A stretch of 64,000 nt of DNA from Epiperipatus broadwayi (lineage: Eukaryota; Onychophora; Udeonychophora; Euonychophora; Peripatidae): assembly GCA_028023455.1 (NCBI GenBank), contig JAQFVV010000516.1, positions 325,001 through 389,000 of the forward strand, read 5' to 3'. Under the pieces are notes generated by a model. The model was given only the letters and a program-made list of their open reading frames with translations. It had not been told where the DNA came from and ran no database searches. Both the position numbers and the translations under genes were made by a program. Numbering within the stretch: position 1 is the stretch's first letter; each line of letters opens with the position of its first letter. Below, piece by piece: positions 14,339 to 28,780 of the stretch.

Positions 14339-17075
14339 TGAAGTGGTAAATCTGTAGTACATATTTAACTTCACTGCCTAATGAGATTACATACCTTCAA
14401 AGTAGGGTTTGAACCAGTTTATATGTTTATTTGGTCATCCAAGAATGTTAAGCACACACATATACACATATTACTTCCACCCTGTTTATTTAAAAAAAGG
14501 TTATGTGTAACCAGTTAAATTATTATTTTAGCTTAAGTATATTTTATTTTCAAGCTTGTAAATTCCCTTCATTTAGATAATTGTGTATGTGCGTATATGT
14601 ATTATAGATATAAAAATAAATACAATTAATGTAGAGCTAAAGCAATGCCAGAAATTCGAAAAAAATATTCTTACAATTTAAAAATGTCATTCTCATTTCA
14701 AGTCGAACCAAAAAATATTTTAAAGTTATTTGCAATTTTAAAAATACATTTAAATAATCTGCTTTCTGGAACGTATTGTTTACATCTTCCAATATTGCTA
14801 AATTTCAAGTATAGGAGGAGCAGAAGTTCTAGGAATGCACGGAAGGAGTTCAAATCACTCTTCTCTCTGGTATTTGTGTAGAGAGTGGTAATATAATGGA
14901 CTGTGAGTAAAAGGAATTTGCCTCCCTGATCTTAAATCGTCTCTGTCCTGCCTTCTGCCATGCCATCACTGCTTGAGAACTGTTATGTTTAATTGTAAAG
15001 AATATTGGAAGATGACTATCATTATTTTATTAATATTGTGCTTTGCTAAACTTCGTATACATTATTATAAGTGGCCACCATAACTTCTAAAGGTAATCCA
15101 TTTTGCCGAAGAATGAACTCTTAATTCTCCTCACTTCATTTCTTTCCTAAATCTTAATTGTGATCAGAATGTAATTTTTATTTAATTTAGAACTGATTAT
15201 AAACTTAATTATCGTTAAATTTATGATTTTCTCTTAAATTTTTAAACTTGTTTTTTTTTGAAACGCTAAGCACAGAATTATTTACTGTAAATTTATTATT
15301 ATTATTTTTTAAAGTTTCACACTCTAATTATTTTATTTCATGCGGCAAAACTCATTTTAAATATGTATCTTATTAAATTAGTTTTAGTGTGCTAATATTT
15401 TAATCTAGCGAACTTATATTATTTCAATCATCATTCCGATATTTTGGAATGTTTAAATAGTTTAAACGTGAATTTTTTTACTGAACGCTGTTAGCTCGGT
15501 TAAATATTTTGAAATTATGGTTAATGGCGGATTGTTTAAAAATCATATCACTATCGATATTTAAATGCAATTTATTTTCTTTTAATAAATTTGATTATTA
15601 ATATATTTTAATAACTATTTATTATTTATATGCCATTAAGAGTTAAATTAATTATAATATATTGTCGTTTAGGAATACTTGGGCTTGTTAAATAGGAAAA
15701 ATAATATTTTCCCTCTTCTATATTCGATATCCTAAATTTATTAAAGTTATACGATGCTGAGTGGGTTATTATTTTATCATGGCATTACGCATGCTATTAT
15801 TGCTTTATTTAAGCTTAGATTATTTCATTAGTCATTTAAGACTTAAGCCATATTCACGTTGCTTACTTATGATAGCATTTTAAAGAATTATATTTTGCTT
15901 TATCATATTTACTCATCCGAAATCCGGATTTTCTTTATGTAACTCATATAGGAATGAGGTTTGGTATAACCGATCTCAAGATAAACATTAGAGTATTATA
16001 AGGCTCTGCATGTGACATGTTGGAGGGCATGCCATGGAATCCTTACCATTCATATTTTTGAATATTGCCTTGTGATAATACAAGCGGAATCATATATGTG
16101 ATAAAACCTTCCAGTCCAAAGATGGACATCTTCTCCATTTTAAATGCTGTCATTATAGTTAGCACTGCAAGTTCTTTTATATGTAGTTCTCATTTTATTT
16201 ATAAGACGTGGCACAGTGATGTTTGTAAACTACTCATTTTATAATTAGTCGAATATTTTAAGATTGTCACAGTAAAGCTAATTTAGGCTAACCCATTCCT
16301 CATTTATACAGGCCCAAATATGCTCATAAACGATAAATTATTAACTATCATATTAAAAGTAAACCTCTCTTTAGAGATGAATTTGTAAACGTCCTTATCA
16401 TTACTTAAAGTAATGATCACCGCATTGATAACATTAATTTATTATTATACTATAACTCATTAGCATACTAAATCAGTTGCTTATATGCAAAGTAATAACC
16501 GCATTAAATCTGTGCTATGTTTTCTAATGTAAATTAAATTGTTTATATTTATTAAACTATTATATTTTAATAATTACTCATGCGTTGTGTCTTACTGACT
16601 CTCACTCATTGAATTCCATTAAGTATTTATAATAATGTCAGTAATATTTAGAAGTTATAACTGATTACTTCAAATAGATATTTATCTCTGGGTTATTATG
16701 CTCTTGCTCATTCTGGATGGATACTATTTTATAATTCATGTTTTTTTTGCAATGCTAGCTGTGTGCAATTCATTTAAAATTTATAAATTGTTCCTTCACA
16801 TAAGATTTTTGATTGAGCCAAGTTTTAACATTATTTATTTATGCTAATTACCCTGTAGATCTCATGTTTCTCTGCTGTGTCTCTGGGACCAGAATGAATA
16901 AAATTTCATGTTATCATCAGAAATGTTGTTTATAATGTTATAGTTTTAGAGAAGAGCAAATAGGGCAGAATTCATGATTGCTCCTGACCTGTGTATCTCG
17001 GGCATGAGTGGATTTAGGGTACTTTTGCTTAGATTCTAAACCTTCTTAAATGAACATACAATTCTGACTGGTACA
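14339..17075 (+). mobile_element. E1 3' LTR (2737 bp)
   Basis: This is a direct repeat of the 5' LTR at 6114-8858, with scattered substitutions and the same GGTACA end. It is followed directly by ATAT and then an (AT)n tract. The LTR lengths (2745 and 2737) agree closely, so the element looks complete at its ends even though its ORF is decayed. Confidence 0.95.
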
Positions 17076-17097
17076 ATATATATATATATATATATAT

Positions 17098-18054
17098 TGT
17101 AATGGTATACCAATGCCGTTACAATATTTTAAAGTTAAAATAATGGGGGAAATAAATCTTAAATAAAAAGTGTTTTATTAAAAACTAAAAAAAAAAAAAT
17201 TGAAAGAGTTACATTAACATATATAGATCCCACAGATGGAAAACTTTCAAACTATTTTAAGAAAAAAAGTATTTTTTTTTTGTAAAAAAAGTAAAGATCT
17301 AAAGATAAAGATTGATATTTTTGAAAATAGAAATAAATGTTGATTTCTATTATGTTTAATCTTAGAAAATGGAAATGATTGTTTTATTAATTAAATGTAA
17401 AGCAAACTAGCTCTTGGAGCACTTAAGTAATAAAAGTCAGATAAGAGAATGAAATTAAAGATTGACCAATGGAAGTACCAAGCCATAGCATCAACCAAAA
17501 AAGAAATCTTAGGATCAGTGATGTCTTGTTATATGGATCCGAAAATTTACTGATAAGAGAGTTCTAACCCTATAAAAAGAAAAAATAAGTTGTTGCAAAA
17601 AGCTGACTACATATAAACTGTAGCTGTATTACAGATTCCATGATGTAGGAGTCTGCAATAGATTTAATTTCCTGTGATATACCAGATGAGGCAGCCTTCA
17701 AACTAATGAGTAACTGAATGGCAGCAAACAACAAACTAGTCTTCCCAGAAATATTAAATGGACTTCAGATTTCTCATGGACAAGATAGACTTCAGACCCC
17801 TCATGGAAAGTATGAACTCTTGTTTATTCCATATGAACTTTAACAAACTTGCAATTAGTTATGTAAAGTATGAACTCTTATCTGACCTAAAAAAGAAAAC
17901 TGTAAATCAATTATTAATAATTTTTATGCATTTGGGTCTGCTCATCATTTCCATTTTTCATTTATTTATTTTATCTATTGACTAAAATTTTAAAATGTAT
18001 TAAATTTTAAGTTAAGTGTAGATAGCTGCATAGATTCATTACATTGATTATGTC

Positions 18055-18057
<3 letters not shown>
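17098..18057 (+). mobile_element. Composite repeat R1, first block
   Basis: Starts TGTAATGG after (AT)n and forms a terminal palindrome with CCGTTACA at 17116-17123. The reverse complement of 32420-33310 matches this block. For example, the stretch around 17400-17480 (agctcttggagcac, aaagtcagataaga) is mirrored at about 32930-33000. No gene is visible. The frame at 17758-17985 is not repeated as a protein in the mirror copy and is judged spurious. Confidence 0.75.

Positions 18058-18105
<48 letters not shown>
18058..18105. repeat. (AT)n tract at the X left edge
   Basis: Pure alternating TA, directly followed by TGTACC, the start of insertion X. Confidence 0.95.
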
Positions 18106-18108
<3 letters not shown>

Positions 18109-19785
18109 ACCAATATTGTAATTGGCACATACTAATTTATCTAAAAAAAATTATTAAAATAATCTTTCATAAAAGAAAAATGTATTTAAATGTTGAAGAG
18201 TTTATTACTGTTCATTTTCGTAAAAGAGTTTGAGATAAAAGTTAGAAAATAATTGATTAAAAGGAGGGAGGGGTTGTTTTGGTTAGAAAAGATAAAACTA
18301 AGAGTTCATAAAAGTTAAAAAGTGTTATTATTATAAATTAAAAGTTAAAATATAAATCTCTTTTTCATTCCAGTTATTAGAATAAATGTGTATATATGTG
18401 CGATGGTAAATAAAAATAAATGTAAGCTTGTTAATAAGATATATAATAAATGCATGTTAAAATCATATTGAAAAATGCATGAAAATAAATATTAAAATGA
18501 AATGTATTTAAAAACACAGCAGCGGGCTACTAATTAAAGATATAAAAACAACACGTTTTGTCATGGCTACTACTAATTAAACAATCTTCAAAAACATGTT
18601 GTCAAAGGATTAGTTATTAAAGGAATTTCGACAACACCCTATTGCCAGTGGATATTAAAACAAAAACAATTCGCATACATAAATAGCTAGATTTTTATCG
18701 GACATGCAGTTTCAGCCTAGTTTTCAGTTTTGTCTAGTGTCAGTCTTGTTTCACCAGAGATAACAGTGCAATTCATATTATGTATCCAGAAACAGAAATG
18801 TGGTGCTGAGCAGCTTTAGGAAACATACATTCTTATTTTAGCCCTTAGTCCAATAAGATCAGCAAGACCTGCCCATGAAATAATGTCTACCTAACATCTC
18901 AGAAATCCTCTGTCAATGTTCAACTGTCTCCAAGAATAAAACCAATGGATTAGCATCAAATCTTCTCAAGAAACGTCAAATCTAACTGGTTAAATATCCT
19001 TTATTAGATATACTCCATCAGAAGCAGCTAACAACAAGCAATATCCACGTTCCAAAAATCCTAGGTAAAACATTTTATTATTCTCATTTATATGTAGTAG
19101 CCACTGCTGTAATTCGTAAAAATTCAAGATTCAAATTATATAAACTCTATAAGCATGCATAAAATGAACTATTGATGTGCGTGTTTGTGAATGCTATATA
19201 AGTTATCAATGTCAAATATTATTTTGCTTTTTCATAAGATATATTATATTGTGTTAATTTATAATATGCGTGACAAAAATACCAATATTATGTTAGTTAA
19301 AAATTATAAAGATATTTAAATTTAGTATAGTTAATGCAGGTTAAAATAAATTGTCTTTAAACTAAAACTTTATTTGTCGGTCAATTCTTTTTATCAATTT
19401 CTTTTTATCAATCTCTTTTTATCAATTCTTTTTTCTATATTTTATTATTGATTAAAATTAGACTGGGCTAGTTGTGGGATCATTTCAAGCGCTGGATTAT
19501 GAGCCTACTGACCAAATACATTGTTTATTCTTTTGAATAGATAGCTGGTGCCCTGGGGTTTACTCCGAAACAAATAAAGTGTTTGGATAGTAGGGGTTTG
19601 AATCTAGCAGCCGAGGTGGGCCATTGTTGATAGTTAAAGCTATCAATAATATCTCCCATTTTGCTCGAACGTGCCGGTTTGTTCACGTAACATTTATAAG
19701 ATTATAAATGTATTATGAAGAATTTGAAACCAGCAAAACATATATGTGTGTAAGTATACTTCATTCAGCGGAATCATCCGGTACA
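18106..19785 (+). mobile_element. LTR-like insertion X (1680 bp)
   Basis: Begins TGTACC and ends GGTACA, so its 6-base termini are exact inverted repeats. ATAT flanks both sides. The first 24 bases pair TGTaCCAAT with ATTGGcACA. The mirror copy R1' lacks this segment, which supports insertion, although about 170 further bases after 19785 are also missing there. The CCGGTACA end is the same as the E1 5' LTR end. There is no ORF; a solo LTR of a related element, or a non-autonomous Ginger-type (TGT...ACA) element, are the two readings. Around 19440-19640 a tRNA-like stretch (ggggtttgaatctagcag) could be an embedded SINE fragment. Confidence 0.65.
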
Positions 19786-20618
19786 ATATATCGGTAAATA
19801 TGACATCTCATGCTGAGTGTCAGAACTTATTTACTGGTATATATTTTAAGTTGTTGTTGTCAATGTAGCAACTTATGATAAGTGTAATTGGGTTTACTTT
19901 ATTGTAAATTTCCATCAGCAATTCCATCAATAACTTTATATTTAAAATCGTTTATGTTTATTTTAAAGGGGTTTAATTGCAGGCTATTTGTTTCGTAGTT
20001 AGGTCGATGGTGGTGGAGGGATATATGTGTGTTTATATCAATGTAATGTGAAGTGTGTTAGCATACAGGGCAAAGCCCAATTGAATGCATGACCCAAAGA
20101 TGTAGTCATTGTGTTGCAATGGATGCAGACATATTTCCTGTGACATTGACCCCTTTAGCTCTATGGATATTAGTCAGCAAATAGACCACTCTCCCCCATA
20201 CGTAGCATTTTTTTTAAATATTATATACATGATTCTTTCACCAGACAGATGCATATTCCTGTACTGGGCAAGGATCATATCTTTCAAATTATATCATGCT
20301 GCAGATGCACATTCCTGATAGCATGGTTTTATGTTAGCATCTTCATATTGCATTGGTTGCATCTGTATATCTGGAAGCAGGTGTTGGGTTGGCTACAAAC
20401 TTTTAGTCTGAGGCTGAATGATTGTTTTTGAAAAGTTTTTAACTGAGTAATCTATGTAGCCTATCTATACTGAACATTATAAAACAAACTTATATAAACT
20501 GTCCATCTGTGTGGACTTACTAAAATAATTTAAATTAAAAATTAATATTAAAATCTAAATAAGTTAAATTTATTCCTCAATTTTAAATATACATATATGT
20601 GCATCAATAAATGCTTTT

Positions 20619-20632
<14 letters not shown>
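19786..20632 (+). mobile_element. Composite repeat R1, second block
   Basis: From about 19960 (aggggtttaatt) to 20600 (caataaatgc), this block matches the reverse complement of about 31830-32390. Shared phrases include caatggatgcagac with the tgacattgacc region, and aggctgaatgattgtttttga mirrored near 31975. The short frames at 20109-20431 are repeat sequence without protein conservation. Confidence 0.75.

Positions 20633-20687
<55 letters not shown>
20633..20687. repeat. (AT)n tract at the Y left edge
   Basis: Alternating TA, preceded by a (GT)n run and directly followed by the TGTGCCC start of Y. In R1' the matching place is only tgtgtgttattactgg. Confidence 0.95.
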
Positions 20688-20690
<3 letters not shown>

Positions 20691-23600
20691 GCCCTTTTGT
20701 ATGGGTCACTATCTAATTTTGTGATAATCTATTTAAAATTTTTAATTTAAGATATATTTGGCTATGTGATGTTAATTTTGCTTATGGTAATATTTCAAAA
20801 GGTTTAATTAAAGCAATCTATGAGTATTTGATATGTGAAATTGTGCTGAGATTGAGAGAGACATTTTAAACAAAGATGATAATAATATATGGTTGGGAAA
20901 ACTGGCCATAATCAATACTGCATTAATAAATTTAATAAATAAATGTTTAAAGCTAAAAGTTTTAAAAGACAAGTAAAAATTAAATGAATATGTTTATTAT
21001 TGATAAATAATATTTAATAAAAGAATATAAATATTGTAATTATTATTGGTAGTATAATAGAAGATTAATATTTGATTTTAATAATATCGAATAATTATTT
21101 TAAAAATCTGATATAATATCTTATTTATTTTTTAAAAAATATTTATTTTTAAAAATGCAATTGTTAGTTTATTTTTAGATTATGATAAGCGTTTCTTTTG
21201 TTGTAAAAAAACAGATGTTAGTTAGATACGCACACACATGCTTGGAAGTTTCTAGTAAAGTTGCAAAACTATTTTAAAATTATGTTATAAAATTTATAAA
21301 TGTTATACTAGCTATCACGAGATAAAATAAAGATAATCAATGTGAGATATTAAATCTAATTTTAAAATATTGCTTTAAAAACACAACGTATAAAAATGGA
21401 TTTAGTTTGTTTATAAAAAAATAATCTTATAAAAGTTAAAAGTGATATTAAGTAAGAAAGAATATTTTAAAAATGTTTATAGATTTAAATAAATGATAAG
21501 GATTATTTTAAAAATTTAATAATGTAATAAATATTAAATAAGTCATTATTTATTTTAAATTTTGTGTTGTTGGTAAAATATGTAAATAAGCTAGCAAGTT
21601 GATTGTTTAAACGTACCAATCAGATGGGAAGTTTCTTCCGGTATAAAAGCTAAGTTCAATTGTTTGGAGGGAACTCTGTGATTGAATTTTCAAGTTAATC
21701 GTGCTATTAAAAATAGCTAAGTAAATTTATAGACGCTCTAAAAATCATTTTTTAAAAATTATAAGAGTGTCATTGTAAATAAATTATAAAAGTTTTAAAT
21801 GATAAATATGCAGTGTTAATTTAATTTTTTTCCCTGTCAATCGTGTCTCTATTGAAGCTCAATTTGCAATCAAATAGTCATGGAAACATCATATATAGTG
21901 AAAATATATCGGAAACTTTATACTGGAAATATGACAAACGCTGGATTAGCTCGGAGAAGTATGAGATGGAGGAAAGTAATATTTTGGACAGTATATAATT
22001 TTAAAAGCTAATTGCTATAGACTATTAAAAAATAGATATTTTAAAGAAATAAAATATACTTCTTTATGAAGAAAGTATTTTTTTGCAAATTATAAATCTA
22101 AGTATATCTTAAGTAAAGATATTATAAGTAATAGTAGTTTATAAATACTTGCCTTGTTAAATCTTTATGGTTTAAAAGACTGAACGTTGACAGTTTTTAA
22201 AAAGGCAAATAAGTTGGAAATTAGATTGATAATAAAAATACCAGTATATAAAAATTATTATATTGAAATAGTCTGAGCACTAGTCGTTTAGATGAAGAAA
22301 TTAGTCTTACCTGGATATTTTGTTAAGGAGTGCGTAAGTAAAAGTATACATGGATGTCCAAGTCAATTAAAATAATTAAATGATAATTTTCATAAACTAT
22401 AGACTAATTAGAAATAATAACTTTAAATATTTTTTCTTTAAAGAACTGGATCCAGAGCCTATAAACTATTTTAATTTTTATTTTGTTTTCTTGTGGGGAA
22501 CTTATTTTATTTTTTTTAATGAAAGAACGTTTTCATTTTCTTTATAAACTTTTAAAAAACACGTGATGTACCGGAAAAGGAAGTAGTGTTGTAGTGAAAA
22601 TTTGTGCCTGGGAAATAAAGGACTATTATGGTGGAAAAGAAGACACCGCTGGAATTATGTAATATAATTTTTGTTTTATTTATCTAACATAAATTTAAAT
22701 ATTATTGATCTATTAAAGATAGGATAGGTACATTTTCTTAAAATAATAATTAAAAAATAATATATAATTAATTGCATAAATTTACTTTATAATTAATATA
22801 ACACGTAATATCTTAAAGAATAAGTGTGAGTGTAAATGTGAATTATTTTATGAAGCTGTAATCCTGAAGAATATTGGATGACGGACTGTACATTAAAGCA
22901 TCATTTATGGTAAAAATTGTATAATAATAATAATTTTGATGTATTTAATATGTTTCTTTAGATCAACTAAATGTTATATTATTGTTGAATGAATGGATAA
23001 ATATTTAAAAATACACACACATTATATTAGCAATGACAGTTTTATTTAAATATGCATACATTAAATTTATGATATAAATATGATACAACATTACATAAGA
23101 AATTTAGAAATAATTATATGATTCTTTCGTAAATAAATTTTGGTATTTTATTTTATGTTATAGTATTAGAATATATCTATTATATTCGTATATGTAATTA
23201 TTTTTATTTCAAGTTAGTAGAGTTTTTTAAAAAATCTATATTTTTATTTTATTTTATTAGTAAGTAAATTAATTTGGTATGGAGGTTATATTTGGATTGA
23301 AGGTGTACCGATATAGATGTTGAAGTATAAATAGTTTGGATAATTAGTATTTTATTTCATTATGGTTGTTTTTCGGAAGTTTAAGATAAGTTTTAGAGAT
23401 GTTTTGCAATAGAGGTTTATTTGGAAGGAGTAGAATAATGAATAAGAAAGGTAATAGTTTTACATATAAAAGAATCATAGAATTTATTTAATATAATACT
23501 TTATGAATTTGAAATTGTCGAATAATTTAAATATTATTATTTTAGTACATCGTATGCATATTTGATAAACATGTAGTATGAATTTCATTGAATTAAATAT

Positions 23601-24900
23601 AAAATTGTAATAATTATTGTTATTCATTACAAGTACATTAGTTTATATACTATGATATTAAAGTAGTACTCATAGTAAGAGACCATACTAGTACATTATG
23701 AATATATAATAGTAATACTTAAGTATGTAGAATTTAATTATTAAAGTTTGATTGTTTACTATGCTACATAAACGTATTTTAATAAATATTATTTGTAATA
23801 ACTAAGTTAAATAATATTTATTAAAAGTTTAAGTCGACATCTATTAATGTTATTAGTATTTTTTTAAAAAATGTATAATTATTATTAATATTAAGTTAAT
23901 ACAGTGTAACATATTGTATTATTATTTTCTTATTTATTTTCTTTGTTTTTCTAATAATTTTTGAACTGTAAATAGTGTAAATAAATTCTTGGTTAAAGTT
24001 GATGTAAATAAATTTGTTTAATTTGTTTTAAAAGTGTGTCGAGTTCATTATTTTACAGCATTTTGACAGATAATTTGAATAAACATAATATTTGCAATAT
24101 GAATTTATTATTAGTATTTGGAAATAAAATAATATTTCTTGATATCATTTATAAGAATTGATTGACATTAATATTATATTACATGGTATAAGATGATTAT
24201 AATGCACAATATAAGAGTATAAGATTATTTATTGCCACAGATTATTAAATTATAAGATTTTGATCTGTTCCAAAATTAAGATACTATGCGAAAGTAAAAG
24301 ACATACATATGATTATTTATTTATTTAGTGATTGATAATATAATAAAATAGATAAGATTAAATTATACCCTAAGATTAGTATTGTTAATAATTATTATTA
24401 GAATAAGTTAAGTGTATTTAGGTTTGATATAAAATCCCTTATCATACTTACTTACATGAGTTATCATTACTTTAAGATAATTAGAAGAACCTGAGATTAT
24501 TTAATTATATTTTCTTAATAAAAGTTGAGATTTATTTATTTATTATTATTAAAGATAATTTATTTTATTTAAAAGTCATAAGAGTGCTGTAGATGTAATA
24601 GTAAGATAATAAAGAGGTAATAGTATTCTTATGCCATTGAGACAGTGTCTTGGGAGATATTGACTCAATGTAAATCTAATTACTACTTTGTAACTTTATT
24701 TCACAGTCTCATGAGTTATTAAATACTTATTTAATTAATACATAATAAAGAACTATATTGATTTTGATAATTGATAATAAATTTAATAAGATATAATTTT
24801 AAAAATATATTAAAGATAGATATACGTATTTTGATTAAGTATAACGATGTAATTGAGCTAGTCATATTTTAAATTATATTATACATCGAGAAGTAAGGGT

Positions 24901-24903
<3 letters not shown>
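20688..24903 (+). mobile_element. LTR-like insertion Y (4216 bp), no ORF
   Basis: Begins TGTGCCCTT and ends AAGGGTACA, 9-base termini that are inverted repeats with one mismatch. R1' gives the empty site (tgtgtgttattactggtagt), so Y is clearly an insertion. No protein-coding frame of note occurs in 4.2 kb. A promoter-like cluster lies at about 21613-21650: an accaatcag CCAAT box, then ggtataaaag, a good TATA box. The inverted relative Y' shows accaatca followed by attatacag at the matching place. This fits a solo LTR of a very large retroelement; a non-autonomous DNA transposon is the alternative. Confidence 0.7.
21613..21650 (+). promoter_or_regulatory. CCAAT/TATA promoter-like cluster in Y
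   Basis: ACCAATCAG at about 21615-21623 is followed some 20 bases later by GGTATAAAAG at about 21640. The spacing suits an RNA polymerase II core promoter, and the position (~930 bases into Y) would be the U3 end of an LTR. Y' keeps a similar pair (accaatcaacgg, attatacag) on its own strand near 42520-42555. Confidence 0.5.

Positions 24904-24972
<69 letters not shown>
24904..24972. repeat. (AT)n tract at the Y right edge, passing into (ATT)n
   Basis: Alternating AT for about 68 bases, then ATTATTATT into the shared R1 sequence ttactggcagtggc. Confidence 0.95.
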
Positions 24973-24976
<4 letters not shown>

Positions 24977-25250
24977 ATTATTATTACTGGCAGTGGCTTA
25001 TTTCATTTTTTTATAAAGTCTTTATTGAAATGTTTTAAATAAGAATTTATATATTAAATCTCTGCATCTCCTTGAGCTAGTAACATGGGGCTAATAGTCA
25101 ATACAAAATAAAAGTGGATCTTAACAGTAAGTATCTGCCTACTATATAAATATTCCAGGTTCAAATGGTCTGGTGGCACTCTGGATGGCAGATACGATAA
25201 GACTCCATTACATCCCCAATCGTTATTATATATATCACCATCCGGCTGCA
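24973..25250 (+). mobile_element. Composite repeat R1, third block
   Basis: Matches the reverse complement of about 31540-31795. The shared landmarks are ttactgg(c/t)agtggctta, ctgcatctccttgagctag, cttaacagtaagtatctgcc, ccaggttcaaatgg, ctggtggcac and ccccaa. The similarity stops near 25235 in TA-rich sequence. A GGTTCAAAT-like B-box hints that the tail contains a tRNA-derived SINE, but no A-box was identified. Confidence 0.75.
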
Positions 25251-26674
<1,424 letters not shown>

Positions 26675-26683
26675 AGTTATTAT

Positions 26684-26846
26684 GTGTGATCATGTGGGTC
26701 AGCAATATGAGATGGCACTGAGAGTAGTAGGTCGTGTGAAAGTCTGAGTTCGAATCCCATATATATTACGTTTATAAATGCAGGTTTAAGCTTGTACAAG
26801 GTATTATTATTGTTGTTTTATTATTAGTAGTATTATTATTATTATA
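26684..26846 (+). mobile_element. tRNA-derived SINE
   Basis: Starts gtgtgatcatgtgggtcagca, an A-box-like segment, followed about 50 bases on by gagttcgaatccc, an almost exact RNA polymerase III B-box. The 3' tail is (ATT)n-like and ends near 26846. A second, more diverged copy lies at 34764-34905 with the same gtgaaagtctgagttc phrase and the same catatatatta continuation. Confidence 0.75.
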
Positions 26847-27020
26847 TAAAAAAAATAATTAAAATGTGTTTATACATAAAAAATCAAAATTCCGAATTTT
26901 AAAATGAGCCCTTTTCGAATTTCTCCCTTTGGGCCAATTTTTTCTAATTACACCATTGTTACCAATGTTTCTGTCTAAAAGTCTGTGAAAATCTTTGTAT
27001 ATATATTTAATATATGTAAA

Positions 27021-27223
27021 ATAAATAAAATGTCCGTTAATTAAAAACAAAATTGTAATTATAAATGAAATAATATATTTAACAGTTTATAAATTATTAC
27101 AAGAAATTAACCGAAAGTACTTCTGCGGATTTAAGGATTGTTTGTAATAATTTATAAACCGTTAAATATATTATTTCATTTATAATTACAATTTTGTTTT
27201 TAATTAACGGATATTTTATTTAT
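27021..27223. repeat. Inverted repeat with 82-bp arms (foldback element)
   Basis: Arms at 27021-27102 and 27142-27223 are complementary at about 80 of 82 positions, around a 39-base loop. This is far too strong for chance, even in AT-rich DNA. It lies just upstream of the Penelope-like remnant starting about 27240, so it could be a flanking structure of that element or an independent MITE. Confidence 0.9.
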
Positions 27224-27239
27224 TATATATATATAGCAT

Positions 27240-28780
27240 TACCTCCAGGATAACAGTATTATCTACATAAAGGAGGATAAAGGAAACAGATTTGTTTTCT
27301 TAAATAAACAAGAGTATTTAAATAAGATGAACCCTTAAAGTAGCAAATTAAAATTTAAGTTACCATCATTATACAACTTTACAAAAATAAGAATAAATTT
27401 AAATCTGAAATTCTAAAAAAAAATTGTAGCAGCACAATCACCAAATGTGAAGTTCATAAAATTTATTCTTATTCTGCACCACCCCCTAATGTTTCTGAAT
27501 GCAAAACTTTGTAAGCCTGGCAAATAGACTCTGTCAGAGCACATTACTACAGTGCTACAAAATTGAATAATTAGTGGTTCACCAATCAGAGTATGACTCA
27601 TCAATACTCATGAATATCAAATAGTCATTTCAGTTTGTTAATAAAGTTAAAAACATGGCTATTGACAATCAATGCAGGATAGTGTCTCTAGATATAACTG
27701 AACTCTATGACTCAATAAACAGAAAATAGTCAATCAACATTATAAAACATTCTCTCACAACTTCCAAGTATCCACAGAATAGTATTAGTTTTATTATTGA
27801 CAGTTTAAATTGATCAAAATATAGTCACCCTCTTCAATTGGAACTATTGCACAATGGGTAATGGATTGCCAATGGAACTACCAACATGAAGAACAATATG
27901 CAGCATTATTCTGAAATGCATTAAAATGGATGTACTCCCTAAATATCTAGAAAACATACCTGTGATAATATATACATGGTACATCAATGATGTCTTTAAC
28001 TGTGCTCCAGAGCTCCAAATTAATAACATTAAGCTTGCAGAAAAATCTGTATTAATCTGGACCATAGAACAGGAAGGCTCATCTAAAGGAAAAAAATATT
28101 TTTGATGTATACATTAAAATAGAGAGTGGTCAATTAAATTTTGAAATGTTAATCAAACCTATTAAAATAAGAGGTTTTATACATTCCAAATCCATAACTC
28201 TCTACACACATAAATATGCTGGTCTCACAACATTTTTATATAGAAATTTTAACTTATGTAAATTATAATCAGATCATAAGTCTAATATTAAAAAATATAT
28301 TAACAAGTTATGCCTCATTAGATTCATATATAAGTCACTCACTAACAGACTCAACAAATTTTATAACAAGATCAGAACTAGATTTATAACATCTGACAAG
28401 GCCCTGGATATCACTTCTTTATATCCCTACAGTATTCAAACATATAAATAAAGTAGTCACAGTCTCGTAAAGGCTCAGCCTCTACACTCCACCACTGGTA
28501 AATATGTTGATTAATAATTCCAAAACAAACTTACTATCAAACATACCTTCAACACTGTTTACAAAGTTGTGTGCACTCAATCCAGCTGCAATTCAATTTA
28601 CTTTGCAGAATCATGCTCCAGCATAGAAACAAGATTGTCCCAACATCAACATCTGTACAAAAGAGTTAGAAGCAATCCAGTCCAAAAGTCCATATTTTGG
28701 AGGTACAAAACAAACTCGGCCATATATTTGAACCTATATCAGCCAGCATTGTGTGCATCAAGCACAAAATAAAGAAGGCA
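27240..28780 (+). pseudogene. Penelope-like element remnant (RT plus GIY-YIG-like end)
   Basis: A decayed + strand coding region spread over all three frames. In order: YIKEDKGNRFVFLNK near 27262-27310, matching the IKEADKG-type N-terminal motif of Penelope RTs; VSLDITELYDSI near 27685-27720 (palm motif A); GNGLPMELPT near 27855-27885 (GxPMGTP motif); WYINDVFNCAPE near 27975-28010, where the catalytic Y-x-D-D has become YIND; then a connector. CNSIYFAESCSSIETRLSQH near 28590-28650 resembles the GIY-YIG endonuclease C-terminus. Many stops and frameshifts, so it is not functional. The N in place of the first catalytic Asp, if not a late substitution, would already inactivate the RT. Confidence 0.8.

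Noticed and set aside
17758-17985. 75-codon frame with two related MDFR/MDKIDFRPL phrases
   Set aside because: Lies in repeat R1; the mirror copy at about 32560-32760 does not keep the frame.
20109-20431. Two overlapping frames with Cys-rich starts
   Set aside because: Part of repeat R1; the inverted copy near 31980-32260 carries stops and indels.
18106-24903. X and Y as Helitrons
   Set aside because: No TC start or CTRR 3' end; termini are TGT...ACA with ATAT on both sides or nearly so, and the hairpin is at the start.
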